From positions 3,064 through 67,063 of the forward strand of contig JALWLW010000019.1 of the NCBI GenBank assembly GCA_027081065.1: a DNA stretch of 64,000 nt, written 5' to 3'. Below are positions 1 through 8,133 of the stretch, piece by piece. Position 1 is the first letter of the stretch. Every line of letters starts with the position of its first letter. The notes under the pieces are model-generated. The model searched no databases. It was given only the letters and a program-made list of their open reading frames with translations, and was not told the DNA's origin. This DNA is from Campylobacteraceae bacterium (GTDB taxonomy: Bacteria; Campylobacterota; Campylobacteria; Campylobacterales; Sulfurovaceae). The position numbers and the translations under genes are program-made.

Positions 1-210
1 AATTTTGGCATGACAAAAGTTTTACCTAGAGTTGGTGGGCTAATCTCTAAAAACTATGAAGCTTATAAGTATCTACCTGATTCTATTGAAGGGTTTTTGA
101 CTACCGAGATGTTAGAAAAAGAGCTGGAAGAAGCAGGGTTTGAGATGAAATTTACTAAGTCATTTACGATGGGAATTTCTACGCTTTTGATTGCTCAAAA
201 ACCATTATAG
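1..210 (+). CDS. ubiE: UbiE/MenG methyltransferase, C-terminal fragment
   Basis: This is the last 69 codons of a gene that begins before the window; the frame is open from base 1. The motif LPRVGGLISKN-EAYKYLPDSI is the conserved C-terminal signature of the UbiE/MenG SAM-dependent C-methyltransferases, which convert demethylmenaquinone to menaquinone (or the ubiquinone equivalent). The SAM-binding half is not visible. mqnC, an enzyme of the futalosine menaquinone pathway, lies 9 kb downstream, so a menaquinone role is the natural reading. The stop is 10 bases before the MoxR gene, which suggests co-transcription. Confidence 0.8.
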   Translation, partial: NFGMTKVLPRVGGLISKNYEAYKYLPDSIEGFLTTEMLEKELEEAGFEMKFTKSFTMGISTLLIAQKPL

Positions 211-220
211 GGTTACTTAA

Positions 221-1147
221 ATGCAAACAAAAATCAAAGCCATAAAACAAGAGATAGCCAAAGCCGTAGTAGGTCAAGAAGAGATGGTTAATGGTTTGCT
301 CATAGGGCTTTTTTGTGAGGGGCATATTTTAGTAGAGGGTGTGCCTGGTTTGGCGAAGACGACTACGGTAAAAGCTTTGTCATCTGCCATGGAGTTAGAT
401 TTTAATCGGGTACAGTTTACGCCAGATTTATTGCCCTCGGACATTATAGGGGCTGAGATATATGACCCTAAGAGTTCTGAGTTTAAAATTAAAAAAGGTC
501 CGGTTTTTACGCAATTGCTTTTAGCTGATGAGATTAACCGAAGCCCCTCTAAAGTTCAGTCTGCTCTGCTTGAAGCGATGCAAGAGAGACAAGTGACCAT
601 TGGTTCACAGAGTTTTGAACTTCCTCATCCTTTTATGGTTATGGCAACACAAAATCCATTAGAACAAGAGGGGGTATACCGTTTACCTGAAGCCCAACTT
701 GACAGGTTTATGATGAAGCTCAGAGTGGAGCATAACTCTCAAGACGATGAATTGGAGATAATGCGTCGTATTGCGACAAAGAGTTCGCAAGTTGTGACGG
801 CTGTCTGTTCTGTTGATGCATTAGCCCAAATTAGCCAAGCAATAGAGGCTTTGCATATTGATGAAGAGCTTGAAAAATACATTGTGGCATTGGTTAGAGA
901 GACACGTAAACCACCTAATAGCTGGGTAAAATATGGGGTGAGTCCAAGGGCTTCTATTGATTTGTACAAAACAGCCAAAGCACATGCCTATTTAGAGGGA
1001 AAATCGTTTGTAAGCCCTGTGGATATTTTGACTATGGCATACCCTGTTTTACGCCACCGAATAGGGCTTTCTTATGAAGCACGAGCTAAAGGAATGGGGG
1101 TAGATGAGGTTTTAAAGAGCATGATAGAACGAGTTGATATTCCCTAA
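221..1147 (+). CDS. MoxR-family AAA+ ATPase
   Basis: A 308-residue AAA+ ATPase of the MoxR class, the usual length for the family. Walker A is GVPGLAKT (residues 40-47), Walker B is LLLADEIN (about 99-106), and the sensor-1 region MVMATQNPLEQEG follows at about 145. MoxR ATPases act as chaperone-like remodellers, commonly encoded with DUF58 and von Willebrand factor A proteins. A DUF58 gene follows here with a one-base TAATG overlap, so the two are translationally coupled. No VWA gene is present. The client is unknown. Family assignment is firm; the biological role is inference. Confidence 0.9.
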   Translation: MQTKIKAIKQEIAKAVVGQEEMVNGLLIGLFCEGHILVEGVPGLAKTTTVKALSSAMELDFNRVQFTPDLLPSDIIGAEIYDPKSSEFKIKKGPVFTQLLLADEINRSPSKVQSALLEAMQERQVTIGSQSFELPHPFMVMATQNPLEQEGVYRLPEAQLDRFMMKLRVEHNSQDDELEIMRRIATKSSQVVTAVCSVDALAQISQAIEALHIDEELEKYIVALVRETRKPPNSWVKYGVSPRASIDLYKTAKAHAYLEGKSFVSPVDILTMAYPVLRHRIGLSYEARAKGMGVDEVLKSMIERVDIP

Positions 1148-1965
1148 TGGATGAGTTTCAAGCCATAGTTTTACAGGCAAAAGATGATGTCTATACCCTT
1201 CTTCAAGGGGGAAATTTTTCACAAATTTTAGGGCAAGGTTATGACTTTTCAGAGCTTAGAAGTTATGAGCATTCAGATGATATTCGATATATCTCATGGA
1301 TAAATTCGGCGAAATCCAATGAACTCTATGTAAAAAAAATGCATGAAGAGCGAGAGCTTTTGGTGCATGTATCTATGTTGGTTGATGGTCGAATGATAAT
1401 TGGGAAAAAGCATGAGTTGATGACGCAAGTATTAGCTACTTTAGCCTACTCTGCAGTATACACCAATAACCTTTTTGAAGCCTCTTTTAGTTTAGGAAAT
1501 GGTGTTAAACATTTTGAGCCTTTTAAAAATAGTGAACATATTGAGCCATTGTTAAATGCATTTAATCAACTTAATCCTTTGGGCTTGGCATTGGACTATG
1601 AGCAACTATCTACCAAACTTTTAGAGTGCCAAGCACAAAAGAGCCTGTTTTTTTTAGTAGGTGACTTTTTAGATGAAATTGACTTGTCGGTTTTGGCACA
1701 AAAACATGAGCTTTGTGTCATTATGGTGCGAGATAGATGGGAAGAGAATCCTGTAGTAGATGGAAACAGTGAATTAATAAACCCTTTAACTGACAGGCTA
1801 ATGGCTAAAAGTGTGTCAAAAAAAGCACTTAAGCATTATGTTCAAGAGTTACAAGAGCATGATGAGAAGCTTTATGCTCATTTTCATGAGTATAATATTA
1901 AATATACTAAAATTTATGGAGCTTTGGAAGTTGTTGAAAAGTTAGAGCAGTTATTTTACTCTTAA
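1147..1965 (+). CDS. DUF58 domain protein, MoxR partner
   Basis: A 272-residue protein with the DUF58 core, clearest at residues 36-80: ELRSYEHSDDIRYISW followed by a conserved Ser-Ala and KKMHEERE. This matches the family pattern of an acidic DD-R-IDW motif. DUF58 proteins are the regular partners of MoxR ATPases. Many are membrane-anchored, but I see no hydrophobic anchor here, so this one looks soluble. The start codon overlaps the moxR stop by one base. Its 3' end overlaps the convergent DUF1835 gene by 15 bases. The molecular function is not established. Confidence 0.85.
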   Translation: MDEFQAIVLQAKDDVYTLLQGGNFSQILGQGYDFSELRSYEHSDDIRYISWINSAKSNELYVKKMHEERELLVHVSMLVDGRMIIGKKHELMTQVLATLAYSAVYTNNLFEASFSLGNGVKHFEPFKNSEHIEPLLNAFNQLNPLGLALDYEQLSTKLLECQAQKSLFFLVGDFLDEIDLSVLAQKHELCVIMVRDRWEENPVVDGNSELINPLTDRLMAKSVSKKALKHYVQELQEHDEKLYAHFHEYNIKYTKIYGALEVVEKLEQLFYS

Positions 1966-2913
1966 AAGGCTTTTTAAGGGTTTTGAGAAGTAATATTGAT
2001 TAATACTTTTATTTTTCATGTCCCAACACCATAAGTTATCATTGTTTAAGTTGACTCCACCAATAGAGCGTTGTAGTGGTTTAATGTTTATCCAATTCTC
2101 TTTGCCTTTAAGTAATTCTTTTCCTAAAGAGGTAATTTGTAATTTAGCATCTTCTCTTTTTATGACATGGTATGTTTCAAAATCTTCTAAAATTTTCCAA
2201 AATATGCTATCTCCCATAAATTTTCGTTCTTCAAATGTTTGACATTTTCTAAAAATATCAATGGGATTGTCAATACCATTAGAGATAATGAGTAGTGCTT
2301 GGTATGCTGTACGTGAAAGACCATTTTTAGTATTGGGGTACTCTTCTAACATTCGGTAGACAGCAGCTTTTAAAAAAGGTAGGTGAGCAGTAGAGTTTTC
2401 CAAAAGTTTAGCCCATTTTTTGGGGTTGTGATGGGTAAAGGCAACCCATGCTTGAGTTGCCAGTTTAAAATGTTCTTCTAAAACAGTTATCTCATACTGT
2501 GCAAGTTTTTGAATCTGTTGCTCTGAAGATTCACCTAAATAGTTATTGGTACAAATGAGTGTTAATTGGGTCCCTTTTAAGTCTTGTTTTGCAAACCATG
2601 AGAGAATTTGAATAAGTTGTAGTTGGTCATAGAGGTCATGTTCAAACCAAAGAACAACTTTTTGATAGGCTTTATACTCTTTTAATTTATGGTCACGTTC
2701 TAAAAAGTTTTGATGAATTTCATTAAAATTACCCAAACCATACTGAGCAATGAATTGAGCACGTATTTTAGAGAGTTTCTTAAGTGAAAGATTAGCAGGG
2801 ACTGGACCTTCATGTAAGAAGTCACGCCAAGGTAAAAAGTCACCTTTTATTTGTGCTTTTTCCATCATGTTGATACAAGCGTCACCATTGACGATATTGA
2901 GTGTTTTTATCAT
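1951..2913 (-). CDS. DUF1835 domain protein
   Basis: A 320-residue protein with the N-terminal DUF1835 domain: NIVNGDACINMMEKA near the start, a WRDFLHEGPVP motif around 30, and VVLWFEHDLYDQLQL near 86-100. These are the family's landmark sequences. The C-terminal part has no motif I can name. Function is not known for the family. The gene is read opposite to its neighbours. Its last 15 bases overlap the end of the DUF58 gene, and its start is 36 bases from the divergent hydrolase gene, so it is probably transcribed alone. Confidence 0.8.
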   Translation of the reverse strand: MIKTLNIVNGDACINMMEKAQIKGDFLPWRDFLHEGPVPANLSLKKLSKIRAQFIAQYGLGNFNEIHQNFLERDHKLKEYKAYQKVVLWFEHDLYDQLQLIQILSWFAKQDLKGTQLTLICTNNYLGESSEQQIQKLAQYEITVLEEHFKLATQAWVAFTHHNPKKWAKLLENSTAHLPFLKAAVYRMLEEYPNTKNGLSRTAYQALLIISNGIDNPIDIFRKCQTFEERKFMGDSIFWKILEDFETYHVIKREDAKLQITSLGKELLKGKENWINIKPLQRSIGGVNLNNDNLWCWDMKNKSINQYYFSKPLKSLLRVK

Positions 2914-2937
2914 GGTAATATTATACTAGAGTTCTGT

Positions 2938-2943
2938 TATAAT
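2938..2943 (+). promoter_or_regulatory. Predicted -10 box, alpha/beta hydrolase
   Basis: A perfect TATAAT ends six bases before the ATG at 2950, so the predicted transcript would start at or next to the start codon. No Shine-Dalgarno sequence lies upstream of that ATG, which fits a leaderless message. The only earlier in-frame start (2851) lies inside the divergent gene. Confidence 0.4.
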
Positions 2944-2949
2944 TTGATT

Positions 2950-3870
2950 ATGTTTAAAAATATATTTTTCTCTCTTTTACTCTTGATTTTTACTGCATGT
3001 TCTACAAAACAGCCTGTAACATGGCAAAAAAGAATTTTAAAAGCAGATGAAAATTCGTTTGTTAATCTGTCTTATAAGGAATATGGTAATCCCAAAAATA
3101 AAACTTTACTTTTCTTACATGGTTTTGGAGAGAGCAAGGAGACATGGCGTTTTTTAGTGCCTGTTTTAGCTAAAAAATATCATTTGGTTTTGGTTGATTT
3201 AAAAGGTTTTGGTGATTCTCCAAAAGTTGAAGATAAGTCCTATTCTGTTTATGACCAAGCTAAAGAAGTTGCAAATTTTATTAAAGAAAAGAATTTAAAA
3301 GACTTAACAGTTGTTGGGCGTTCATTTGGAGGAGGAGTGGCTTTAGTTTTGGCTTTAATGCAAAAAGATAAAATTATAAAAGAGAAGATCAATGCATTAA
3401 TCTTGATTAATTCTATGGCATATAAGCAGGGTTTACCTTCTATGTTAAAGACTTTAAATCAACCAATTATTGGTTACTTAGGTATTCACTTAATGTCAAA
3501 TGATTGGATGGCAAGAGAGGGCTATAAGTATGCTTTTTATAATAATGATTTAATTCCTGATAAAAGTGTCGAGTACTCAAGCCATTTTTTATCGATGCCT
3601 TTTGCTAAATATGTCTATTTGGAAACAGTTGACCAACTAATTCCTGAGGACATAGATATGGTACAACGACGATATAAAGAGATAACGCTACCTACTTTAA
3701 TATTGTGGGGAAAAGAAGATGTCTCGATTCGTGTCTATAATGCCTATAAATTACATCGAGATTTAAAAAATAGTCAATTGAAAGTTTTTGAAAAAGTAGG
3801 GCATATTCCAAATGAAGAAGCACCCAAAAGAGTTATCTTTGAGATTTTAAAATTTATGGCAAAGCAGTAG
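2950..3870 (+). CDS. Lipoprotein alpha/beta hydrolase
   Basis: A 306-residue alpha/beta-hydrolase fold protein. The chosen start gives a lipoprotein signal with lipobox FTAC (C17); the longer frame from 2851 would bury this signal 33 residues inside the protein. The oxyanion-hole motif LFLHGFG is at 54-60, the nucleophile elbow GRSFGG has Ser125, and Asp257 (WGKED) and His285 (VGHIP) complete a classical triad. It is likely a membrane-attached periplasmic esterase or lipase-like enzyme, but the substrate cannot be read from the sequence. Its 3' end overlaps the convergent DUF2459 gene by 17 bases. Confidence 0.85.
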   Translation: MFKNIFFSLLLLIFTACSTKQPVTWQKRILKADENSFVNLSYKEYGNPKNKTLLFLHGFGESKETWRFLVPVLAKKYHLVLVDLKGFGDSPKVEDKSYSVYDQAKEVANFIKEKNLKDLTVVGRSFGGGVALVLALMQKDKIIKEKINALILINSMAYKQGLPSMLKTLNQPIIGYLGIHLMSNDWMAREGYKYAFYNNDLIPDKSVEYSSHFLSMPFAKYVYLETVDQLIPEDIDMVQRRYKEITLPTLILWGKEDVSIRVYNAYKLHRDLKNSQLKVFEKVGHIPNEEAPKRVIFEILKFMAKQ

Positions 3871-4489
3871 TGACAGACCAAACAAAAGGTGTCCAGTAAG
3901 GTATTGTGATATTGCTCTCTCTTAATTTATCTCCTGTCCATGTGTTACAAGTATTTATAAGATTATAGTTAGCATTTGCATCATAAAAAAAATCTTCTCC
4001 TCCATAGCCTTGATAAGTTTTTCCTTTGAAGTTAAAACTTTTTAGAATAGAATTTTTTAAATGTTGTTTTTGTATTGTTGAGAGTTTTATTCGTTTGATA
4101 TCTTTATATCTTGAGATATTAGGAATGTAACTAACGTGCATGAGTGAAGGAGTGTTAAGGAAGAATGCTTTTAGTGAAGAGGTTAGTTGGATATCTGAAA
4201 TCTTAGGGCTATTTAGATAGACCTCTTTATCTCCCCAACCAAAAGCTAAATAACCTCTTTGTTTTGTTTGAAATTCATGGAATTTTGAAAGGTTGATATC
4301 TTTAATATTAAAGAGTATGTCAGTATGAATATTACTAAATAAAATATAGATAGATTCGTTTTTATTTATATCTTGTTGAGCTATTTTTTTAGGAAATAGT
4401 TTAAAAACATAGGCAATGAAAAAATAGAGCCCAATAGTGAGTAGTGGAAATAAGATGAGATAGAAGAGGTATTTAAATATTTTTTTCAT
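3854..4489 (-). CDS. DUF2459 / TIGR02117 family protein
   Basis: A 211-residue protein with one N-terminal membrane segment (about 5-30). A conserved domain includes NIHTDILF (54-60), YLAFGWGDKEVYLNSP (80-95) and, near the C-terminus, a CNTWTGDKLRE stretch. These match the DUF2459 (TIGR02117) family, in which a conserved His and a Cys-Asn-Thr-Trp motif suggest a papain/NlpC-like fold. No activity has been assigned as far as I know. The gene is monocistronic on the minus strand and convergent with the hydrolase. Confidence 0.75.
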   Translation of the reverse strand: MKKIFKYLFYLILFPLLTIGLYFFIAYVFKLFPKKIAQQDINKNESIYILFSNIHTDILFNIKDINLSKFHEFQTKQRGYLAFGWGDKEVYLNSPKISDIQLTSSLKAFFLNTPSLMHVSYIPNISRYKDIKRIKLSTIQKQHLKNSILKSFNFKGKTYQGYGGEDFFYDANANYNLINTCNTWTGDKLRESNITIPYWTPFVWSVTTALP

Positions 4490-4556
4490 AAGTTAATAAT
4501 AATATAACTTTTTAAAATTATTGCAATCTATTGACAATGCATTAATCTAAATGGGA

Positions 4557-4562
4557 TATAAT
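4557..4562 (+). promoter_or_regulatory. Predicted promoter of trxC
   Basis: TATAAT at this position is preceded by a perfect TTGACA at 4531-4536. The 20-base spacer is longer than the ideal 17. The -10 box overlaps the ATG at 4561, which therefore cannot be the translation start of this transcript; that supports the ATG at 4591. Confidence 0.5.
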
Positions 4563-4590
4563 GGGTACATTATGTTCAAAAGGAAAAAAA

Positions 4591-5019
4591 ATGAGTGTAA
4601 AAGTTGTTTGCCCCTCTTGTGGAAAAGTAAATAAAATACCTAAAAAAGAGAGTTATGCTAAAGCTAATTGTGGACATTGTAAAAAAACAATGTTAAATCA
4701 AAAGCCTTTAGAGGTAGATAGAGCTGAAATGCTTCATATTTTGGTAAATAGTGAAATTCCTGTTATGGTAGACTTTTGGGCTCCTTGGTGTGGCCCTTGT
4801 GTTCAAATGAGTCCAGCATATGAAGAGGCAAGTAAAGAGATGTCATTGAAAGTACAGTTTCTCAAAGTAAATACCCAAGAGCATCAAGGTTTAGGTGCAT
4901 TGTATGGTATAGAGAGTATTCCTACTATGCTGATGTTTAGAGATGGTGAAGAGATAGGAACAAATACGGGTGCATTGAGTAAAGAAGAGCTTGTTAGATG
5001 GGCTAAACGGTTTATATAA
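4591..5019 (+). CDS. trxC: Thioredoxin 2 (TrxC type) with zinc ribbon
   Basis: A 142-residue thioredoxin of the TrxC type. An N-terminal zinc ribbon with cysteines 7, 10, 27 and 30 precedes a thioredoxin fold with active site WCGPC (66-70) and the cis-proline motif SIPT. It should reduce protein disulfides in the cytoplasm; E. coli TrxC is 139 aa with the same layout. The start at 4591 has an AAAGGA sequence upstream, whereas the in-frame ATG at 4561 lies in the -10 box. A two-component system begins 12 bases after the stop, so the genes may be co-transcribed. Confidence 0.9.
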   Translation: MSVKVVCPSCGKVNKIPKKESYAKANCGHCKKTMLNQKPLEVDRAEMLHILVNSEIPVMVDFWAPWCGPCVQMSPAYEEASKEMSLKVQFLKVNTQEHQGLGALYGIESIPTMLMFRDGEEIGTNTGALSKEELVRWAKRFI

Positions 5020-5031
5020 GGAAGTGTTAGT

Positions 5032-5706
5032 ATGGCAAATACAAAAATATTACTACTTGAAGATGATGCAAATCTTAATGAAACGATTAGTGAATTTTTA
5101 GAAGAGCAAGGCTATGATGTAACGAGTACTTATGATGGCTATGAAGCTCAAGATATATTATATGAGTCAAAATTTGACCTCTTGCTTTTAGATGTTAATA
5201 CTCCTGGAATTGATGGTTTTACACTTTTAAAAGAAGCTCGTGAAAATGGAGTGGTTGCACCCTCTATATTTATTACCTCCTTAGATGGGGTAGATGATTT
5301 AGAAAAAGGTTTTCAATCGGGTTGTGATGATTATATAAGAAAACCTTTTGTTCTTAAAGAGTTAGCCATTCGTGTTGAAACTTTACTTAGACGAGGATTT
5401 TTTCATGAGGCAAAAGAGTTAATATCACTTGGTGATGGGATTGAATATAATACTAAGTCAAATGAATTATTAGTCAATGGTGTGGCTGAGACTTTGGGGA
5501 ATAAAGAGTCGGCTCTATTTAAATTATTTATACGACAACCCGATGAGGTTCTCTCTCATGATAGAATTTATAAAGAGTTGTGGGATTATGATGAAGACCC
5601 AAGTGATACAGCACTTCGTACTTATATTAAAAATATTCGTAAAATTATAGGCAAGGATAGAATTGTTAGTATTAAAAAGCAAGGGTACAAGTTTACATCG
5701 GAGTAG
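5032..5706 (+). CDS. OmpR-family response regulator
   Basis: A 224-residue two-domain regulator. The receiver domain (1-120) has the acidic pocket LLLEDD (7-12), phospho-acceptor Asp54 (LLLLDVNTPG) and the IRKPF lysine motif. The winged-helix DNA-binding domain occupies about 130-224 and ends in the typical RGYKFT-like QGYKF element. It is followed by its cognate kinase, which starts inside this gene, and by a small c-type haem protein. The regulated genes and the signal are unknown. This is the ordinary form of the family. Confidence 0.92.
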   Translation: MANTKILLLEDDANLNETISEFLEEQGYDVTSTYDGYEAQDILYESKFDLLLLDVNTPGIDGFTLLKEARENGVVAPSIFITSLDGVDDLEKGFQSGCDDYIRKPFVLKELAIRVETLLRRGFFHEAKELISLGDGIEYNTKSNELLVNGVAETLGNKESALFKLFIRQPDEVLSHDRIYKELWDYDEDPSDTALRTYIKNIRKIIGKDRIVSIKKQGYKFTSE

Positions 5707-6877
5707 TGAACGACGTTCACTATTCCGATTCTTAGCACTTTATATTACATTGGTGACACTTCTTTTAGTTGTTCTGGGTATGTTGCATTATAAAAGTCAA
5801 GAAGAATTGATGTTTTCAAATCAACGGATAGTACTCTCTGAATATGCGAATAAACAATATAAAGCACTAAAAAAATTTCATAATGAGAGTTACCCTAAAA
5901 GTAAAATTTATCCTCGTAGTTATAAATATCGTTCTGCTATTCACGACCTCTCTGGTGAAAAAATTTTCTCACTTATGAAACATGAACCAAGGCACTTTGG
6001 TCGAGATATTTATCGTGTTAAAGAGACCATACATTTTCTAAAAACTTTAGATGATAACTATTATTTAGGGGCAAAATATCTTTTTATTGAAGTAGATGAA
6101 GATTTAACTTGGAAAGATGATGTAATAAAAGATATTATTGTTTATGGAACAGTCACCCTAATTATTTTGGCAATTTTTGGGTTCTTTTTTGTGAGTATTT
6201 TTTTACGACCTATGCGAGACTCTATTACTCTTTTAGATGATTTTATTAAAGATACAACACATGAGTTAAATACCCCTATTTCAGCTATTTTAGCTAATGT
6301 TGAAATGATGGATAAAAGTGTAATGGGTGCAAAAAATGAAAAAAAACTAGCACGTATTAATATTGCAGCTAAAACAGTTTCTCATCTTTATCAAGATTTA
6401 ACCTACTTGACTTTAAGCCATAATAGAGAATCAAAAGATGAGTGGATAGATTTAAAACAGCTTATTATTGATAGAGTAGAATACTTTGCTATTTTAGCTG
6501 GTTCAAAAAAGATTACTTTTGAATTAGATTTAAAAGATTCAGCACTTTTTATTGATGGGGTTAAAATCGCTCGAGTCTTAGATAATTTAATTTCAAATGC
6601 CATTAAATATAACAAACGAAATGGGACTATTTACATTGTTTTACGTAAAGCATATCTCTCAGTCCAAGATACAGGTATAGGGATTGAAGCTAAAGAAGTT
6701 AATGAAATTTTTGAACGTTATACACGTTTTAATTCTTCAGAGGGTGGTTTTGGAATTGGGCTAAATATCGTTAAAAGTATTATTAATGAATATGACTTAC
6801 AAATTGATGTAGACTCAGTTTTAAATGAGGGGACAACCATTCGTGTAGATTTTTTAAAAGGAACAATAGATGGCTAA
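5663..6877 (+). CDS. Sensor histidine kinase
   Basis: A transmembrane histidine kinase of about 404 residues. Two membrane segments (about 22-42 and 159-181) flank a periplasmic sensor region of some 115 residues without a recognisable domain. The HisKA motif is TTHELNTP with phospho-His200, followed by the N box with Asn312 (LISNAIKYN), the G1 box DTGIGI (336-341) and the G2 box GFGIGL (362-367). No ATG is available near the N-terminus; the TTG at 5663 is the best start. It has AAGGAT five bases upstream and overlaps the regulator gene by 44 bases. Confidence 0.88.
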   Translation: MLVLKSKGTSLHRSSERRSLFRFLALYITLVTLLLVVLGMLHYKSQEELMFSNQRIVLSEYANKQYKALKKFHNESYPKSKIYPRSYKYRSAIHDLSGEKIFSLMKHEPRHFGRDIYRVKETIHFLKTLDDNYYLGAKYLFIEVDEDLTWKDDVIKDIIVYGTVTLIILAIFGFFFVSIFLRPMRDSITLLDDFIKDTTHELNTPISAILANVEMMDKSVMGAKNEKKLARINIAAKTVSHLYQDLTYLTLSHNRESKDEWIDLKQLIIDRVEYFAILAGSKKITFELDLKDSALFIDGVKIARVLDNLISNAIKYNKRNGTIYIVLRKAYLSVQDTGIGIEAKEVNEIFERYTRFNSSEGGFGIGLNIVKSIINEYDLQIDVDSVLNEGTTIRVDFLKGTIDG

Positions 6878-7202
6878 AATGATAATACTGATTTTTTTGA
6901 CCTTAGGTTTAAATGCTACAAGTAATATTTATCAAGATGTTTGTGTTAAATGTCATCAGTATCAACCAGCAACTTTAGAGAAAATGTTTATGCTCTATTT
7001 AAAGACTTATAGTGTTGAGCTTAGTTTTAAAGTCTCTCTTAAAGAGTATTTACAAAATCCTACTGAGGAAAAATCTTTAATTGGGAGTGCTTTTATTAAA
7101 AATTTTTCAGTTAAAGATGTTACCAAGCTAACCGATAAAGAGCTTGATGAAGCACTTGATACTTATTGGGACTTATATAATCCTAAAAATAATTTGAAAT
7201 AA
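6870..7202 (+). CDS. Small secreted protein with one c-type haem motif
   Basis: A 110-residue protein with a short signal peptide (about 1-16) and a single haem-attachment motif CVKCH (25-29) right after it. The remainder is helical and contains no second CXXCH. Its start overlaps the kinase stop by eight bases, so it is part of the regulator-kinase operon. I do not recognise a named family. It could be a periplasmic cytochrome or a haem-based input for the kinase; the latter is inference from gene order only. Confidence 0.7.
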   Translation: MAKMIILIFLTLGLNATSNIYQDVCVKCHQYQPATLEKMFMLYLKTYSVELSFKVSLKEYLQNPTEEKSLIGSAFIKNFSVKDVTKLTDKELDEALDTYWDLYNPKNNLK

Positions 7203-7218
7203 TATGCTTATTTTTAGT

Positions 7219-7224
7219 TATAAT
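7219..7224 (+). promoter_or_regulatory. Predicted -10 box of kdsA operon
   Basis: TATAAT preceded by a T-rich tract and located 27 bases before the kdsA start. No -35 element is recognisable, as is common in Campylobacterota. Confidence 0.45.
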
Positions 7225-7251
7225 TCTGCGAGAAAAGTAAAAAGGTAAGAG

Positions 7252-8052
7252 ATGATATTAATAGCAGGTCCATGTGTACTAGAGAGTCGTGATACAGTCA
7301 TGAAAATTGCAGAGTCACTCAATCAATATCATGAAGATTGTACAAAAGATTTTTATTTTAAAGCGAGTTTTGACAAAGCCAATAGAACTTCTTTAGATTC
7401 TTTTAGAGGACCTGGGCTCGATGAAGGCTTAAAAATGCTTCAAGAAGTTAAAGAGCAGTTTGGTTATAAGATTTTAACGGATGTTCATGACTATAGCCAA
7501 CCACAGTCAGCTGCTGAAGTTGCTGATGTTTTACAAATTCCTGCTTTTTTATGTCGTCAAACAGATTTACTCGTAGCTGCTGCAAAAACAGGTGCTGTGG
7601 TTAACATTAAAAAAGGGCAATTCCTAGCACCACAAGCAATGGAACACTCTGTCGCAAAGGTGCTTAAAACTCGTGGTTTTGAAGGTGTTGTCTCTTATGA
7701 AAATGCTGATAAATATAATGTTTGGTTGACAGAGCGTGGCTCTTCTTTTGGGTATGGAAACTTAGTAGTAGATATGAGAGGGTTAAAACAGATGCGAGAG
7801 TTTGCACCTGTTATTTTTGATGCAACCCATTCGGTACAACAACCAGCCTCTGGTGGGGCGACTTCTGGTGGAGATTCGGCTTTAGTGCCTTATTTAAGTA
7901 GAGCAGCAGCAGCTGTTGGGGTTGATGGTTTCTTTTTTGAGACCCATTTTGACCCAAGCATTGCGTTAAGTGATGGTCCAAACATGATTAAACTCAATAA
8001 ATTAGATTTTTTAATGAAACAAATTGAAGCAATACAATCAATTGTAGAATAG
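7252..8052 (+). CDS. kdsA: KDO-8-phosphate synthase
   Basis: A 266-residue 3-deoxy-D-manno-octulosonate-8-phosphate synthase, which condenses phosphoenolpyruvate with arabinose-5-phosphate in lipopolysaccharide core synthesis. Visible signatures are [10 protein letters not shown] at the N-terminus, [12 protein letters not shown] with the substrate-binding lysines, a Q-FLCRQTD segment, the KKGQF loop, and ATHSVQQP near 190. Length fits the family. The start has AAGG upstream. kdsA-ribH-nusB is also the gene order in Campylobacter jejuni, which supports the identity. Confidence 0.96.
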   Translation: MILIAGPCVLESRDTVMKIAESLNQYHEDCTKDFYFKASFDKANRTSLDSFRGPGLDEGLKMLQEVKEQFGYKILTDVHDYSQPQSAAEVADVLQIPAFLCRQTDLLVAAAKTGAVVNIKKGQFLAPQAMEHSVAKVLKTRGFEGVVSYENADKYNVWLTERGSSFGYGNLVVDMRGLKQMREFAPVIFDATHSVQQPASGGATSGGDSALVPYLSRAAAAVGVDGFFFETHFDPSIALSDGPNMIKLNKLDFLMKQIEAIQSIVE

Positions 8053-8063
8053 ATATACATCGG

Positions 8064-8078
8064 TTCGATTTCATCGAA
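8064..8078 (+). repeat. Small hairpin between kdsA and ribH
   Basis: TTCGAT-TTC-ATCGAA forms a six-base-pair hairpin 11 bases after the kdsA stop. The CG-ATTT-CG core resembles the hairpins after ribH, recG and hisD. It may be a weak terminator or a member of a dispersed palindrome family. Confidence 0.4.
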
Positions 8079-8100
8079 TAGAGCTAAAAGATTAATTGGT

Positions 8101-8106
8101 TATAAT
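8101..8106 (+). promoter_or_regulatory. Predicted -10 box of ribH
   Basis: TATAAT lies 27 bases before the ribH start, downstream of the small hairpin. It suggests that ribH-nusB can be transcribed separately from kdsA. Confidence 0.45.
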
Positions 8107-8133
8107 CAACTCATTATTATTTAAAGGAAATCA

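Noticed and set aside
2851..2949. Longer N-terminus of the alpha/beta hydrolase
   Set aside because: It would place a clear lipoprotein signal in the middle of the protein and overlap the start of the divergent gene.
4561..4590. Longer N-terminus of thioredoxin from the ATG at 4561
   Set aside because: That ATG overlaps the predicted -10 box, and the ATG at 4591 has a ribosome site and matches the TrxC N-terminus.
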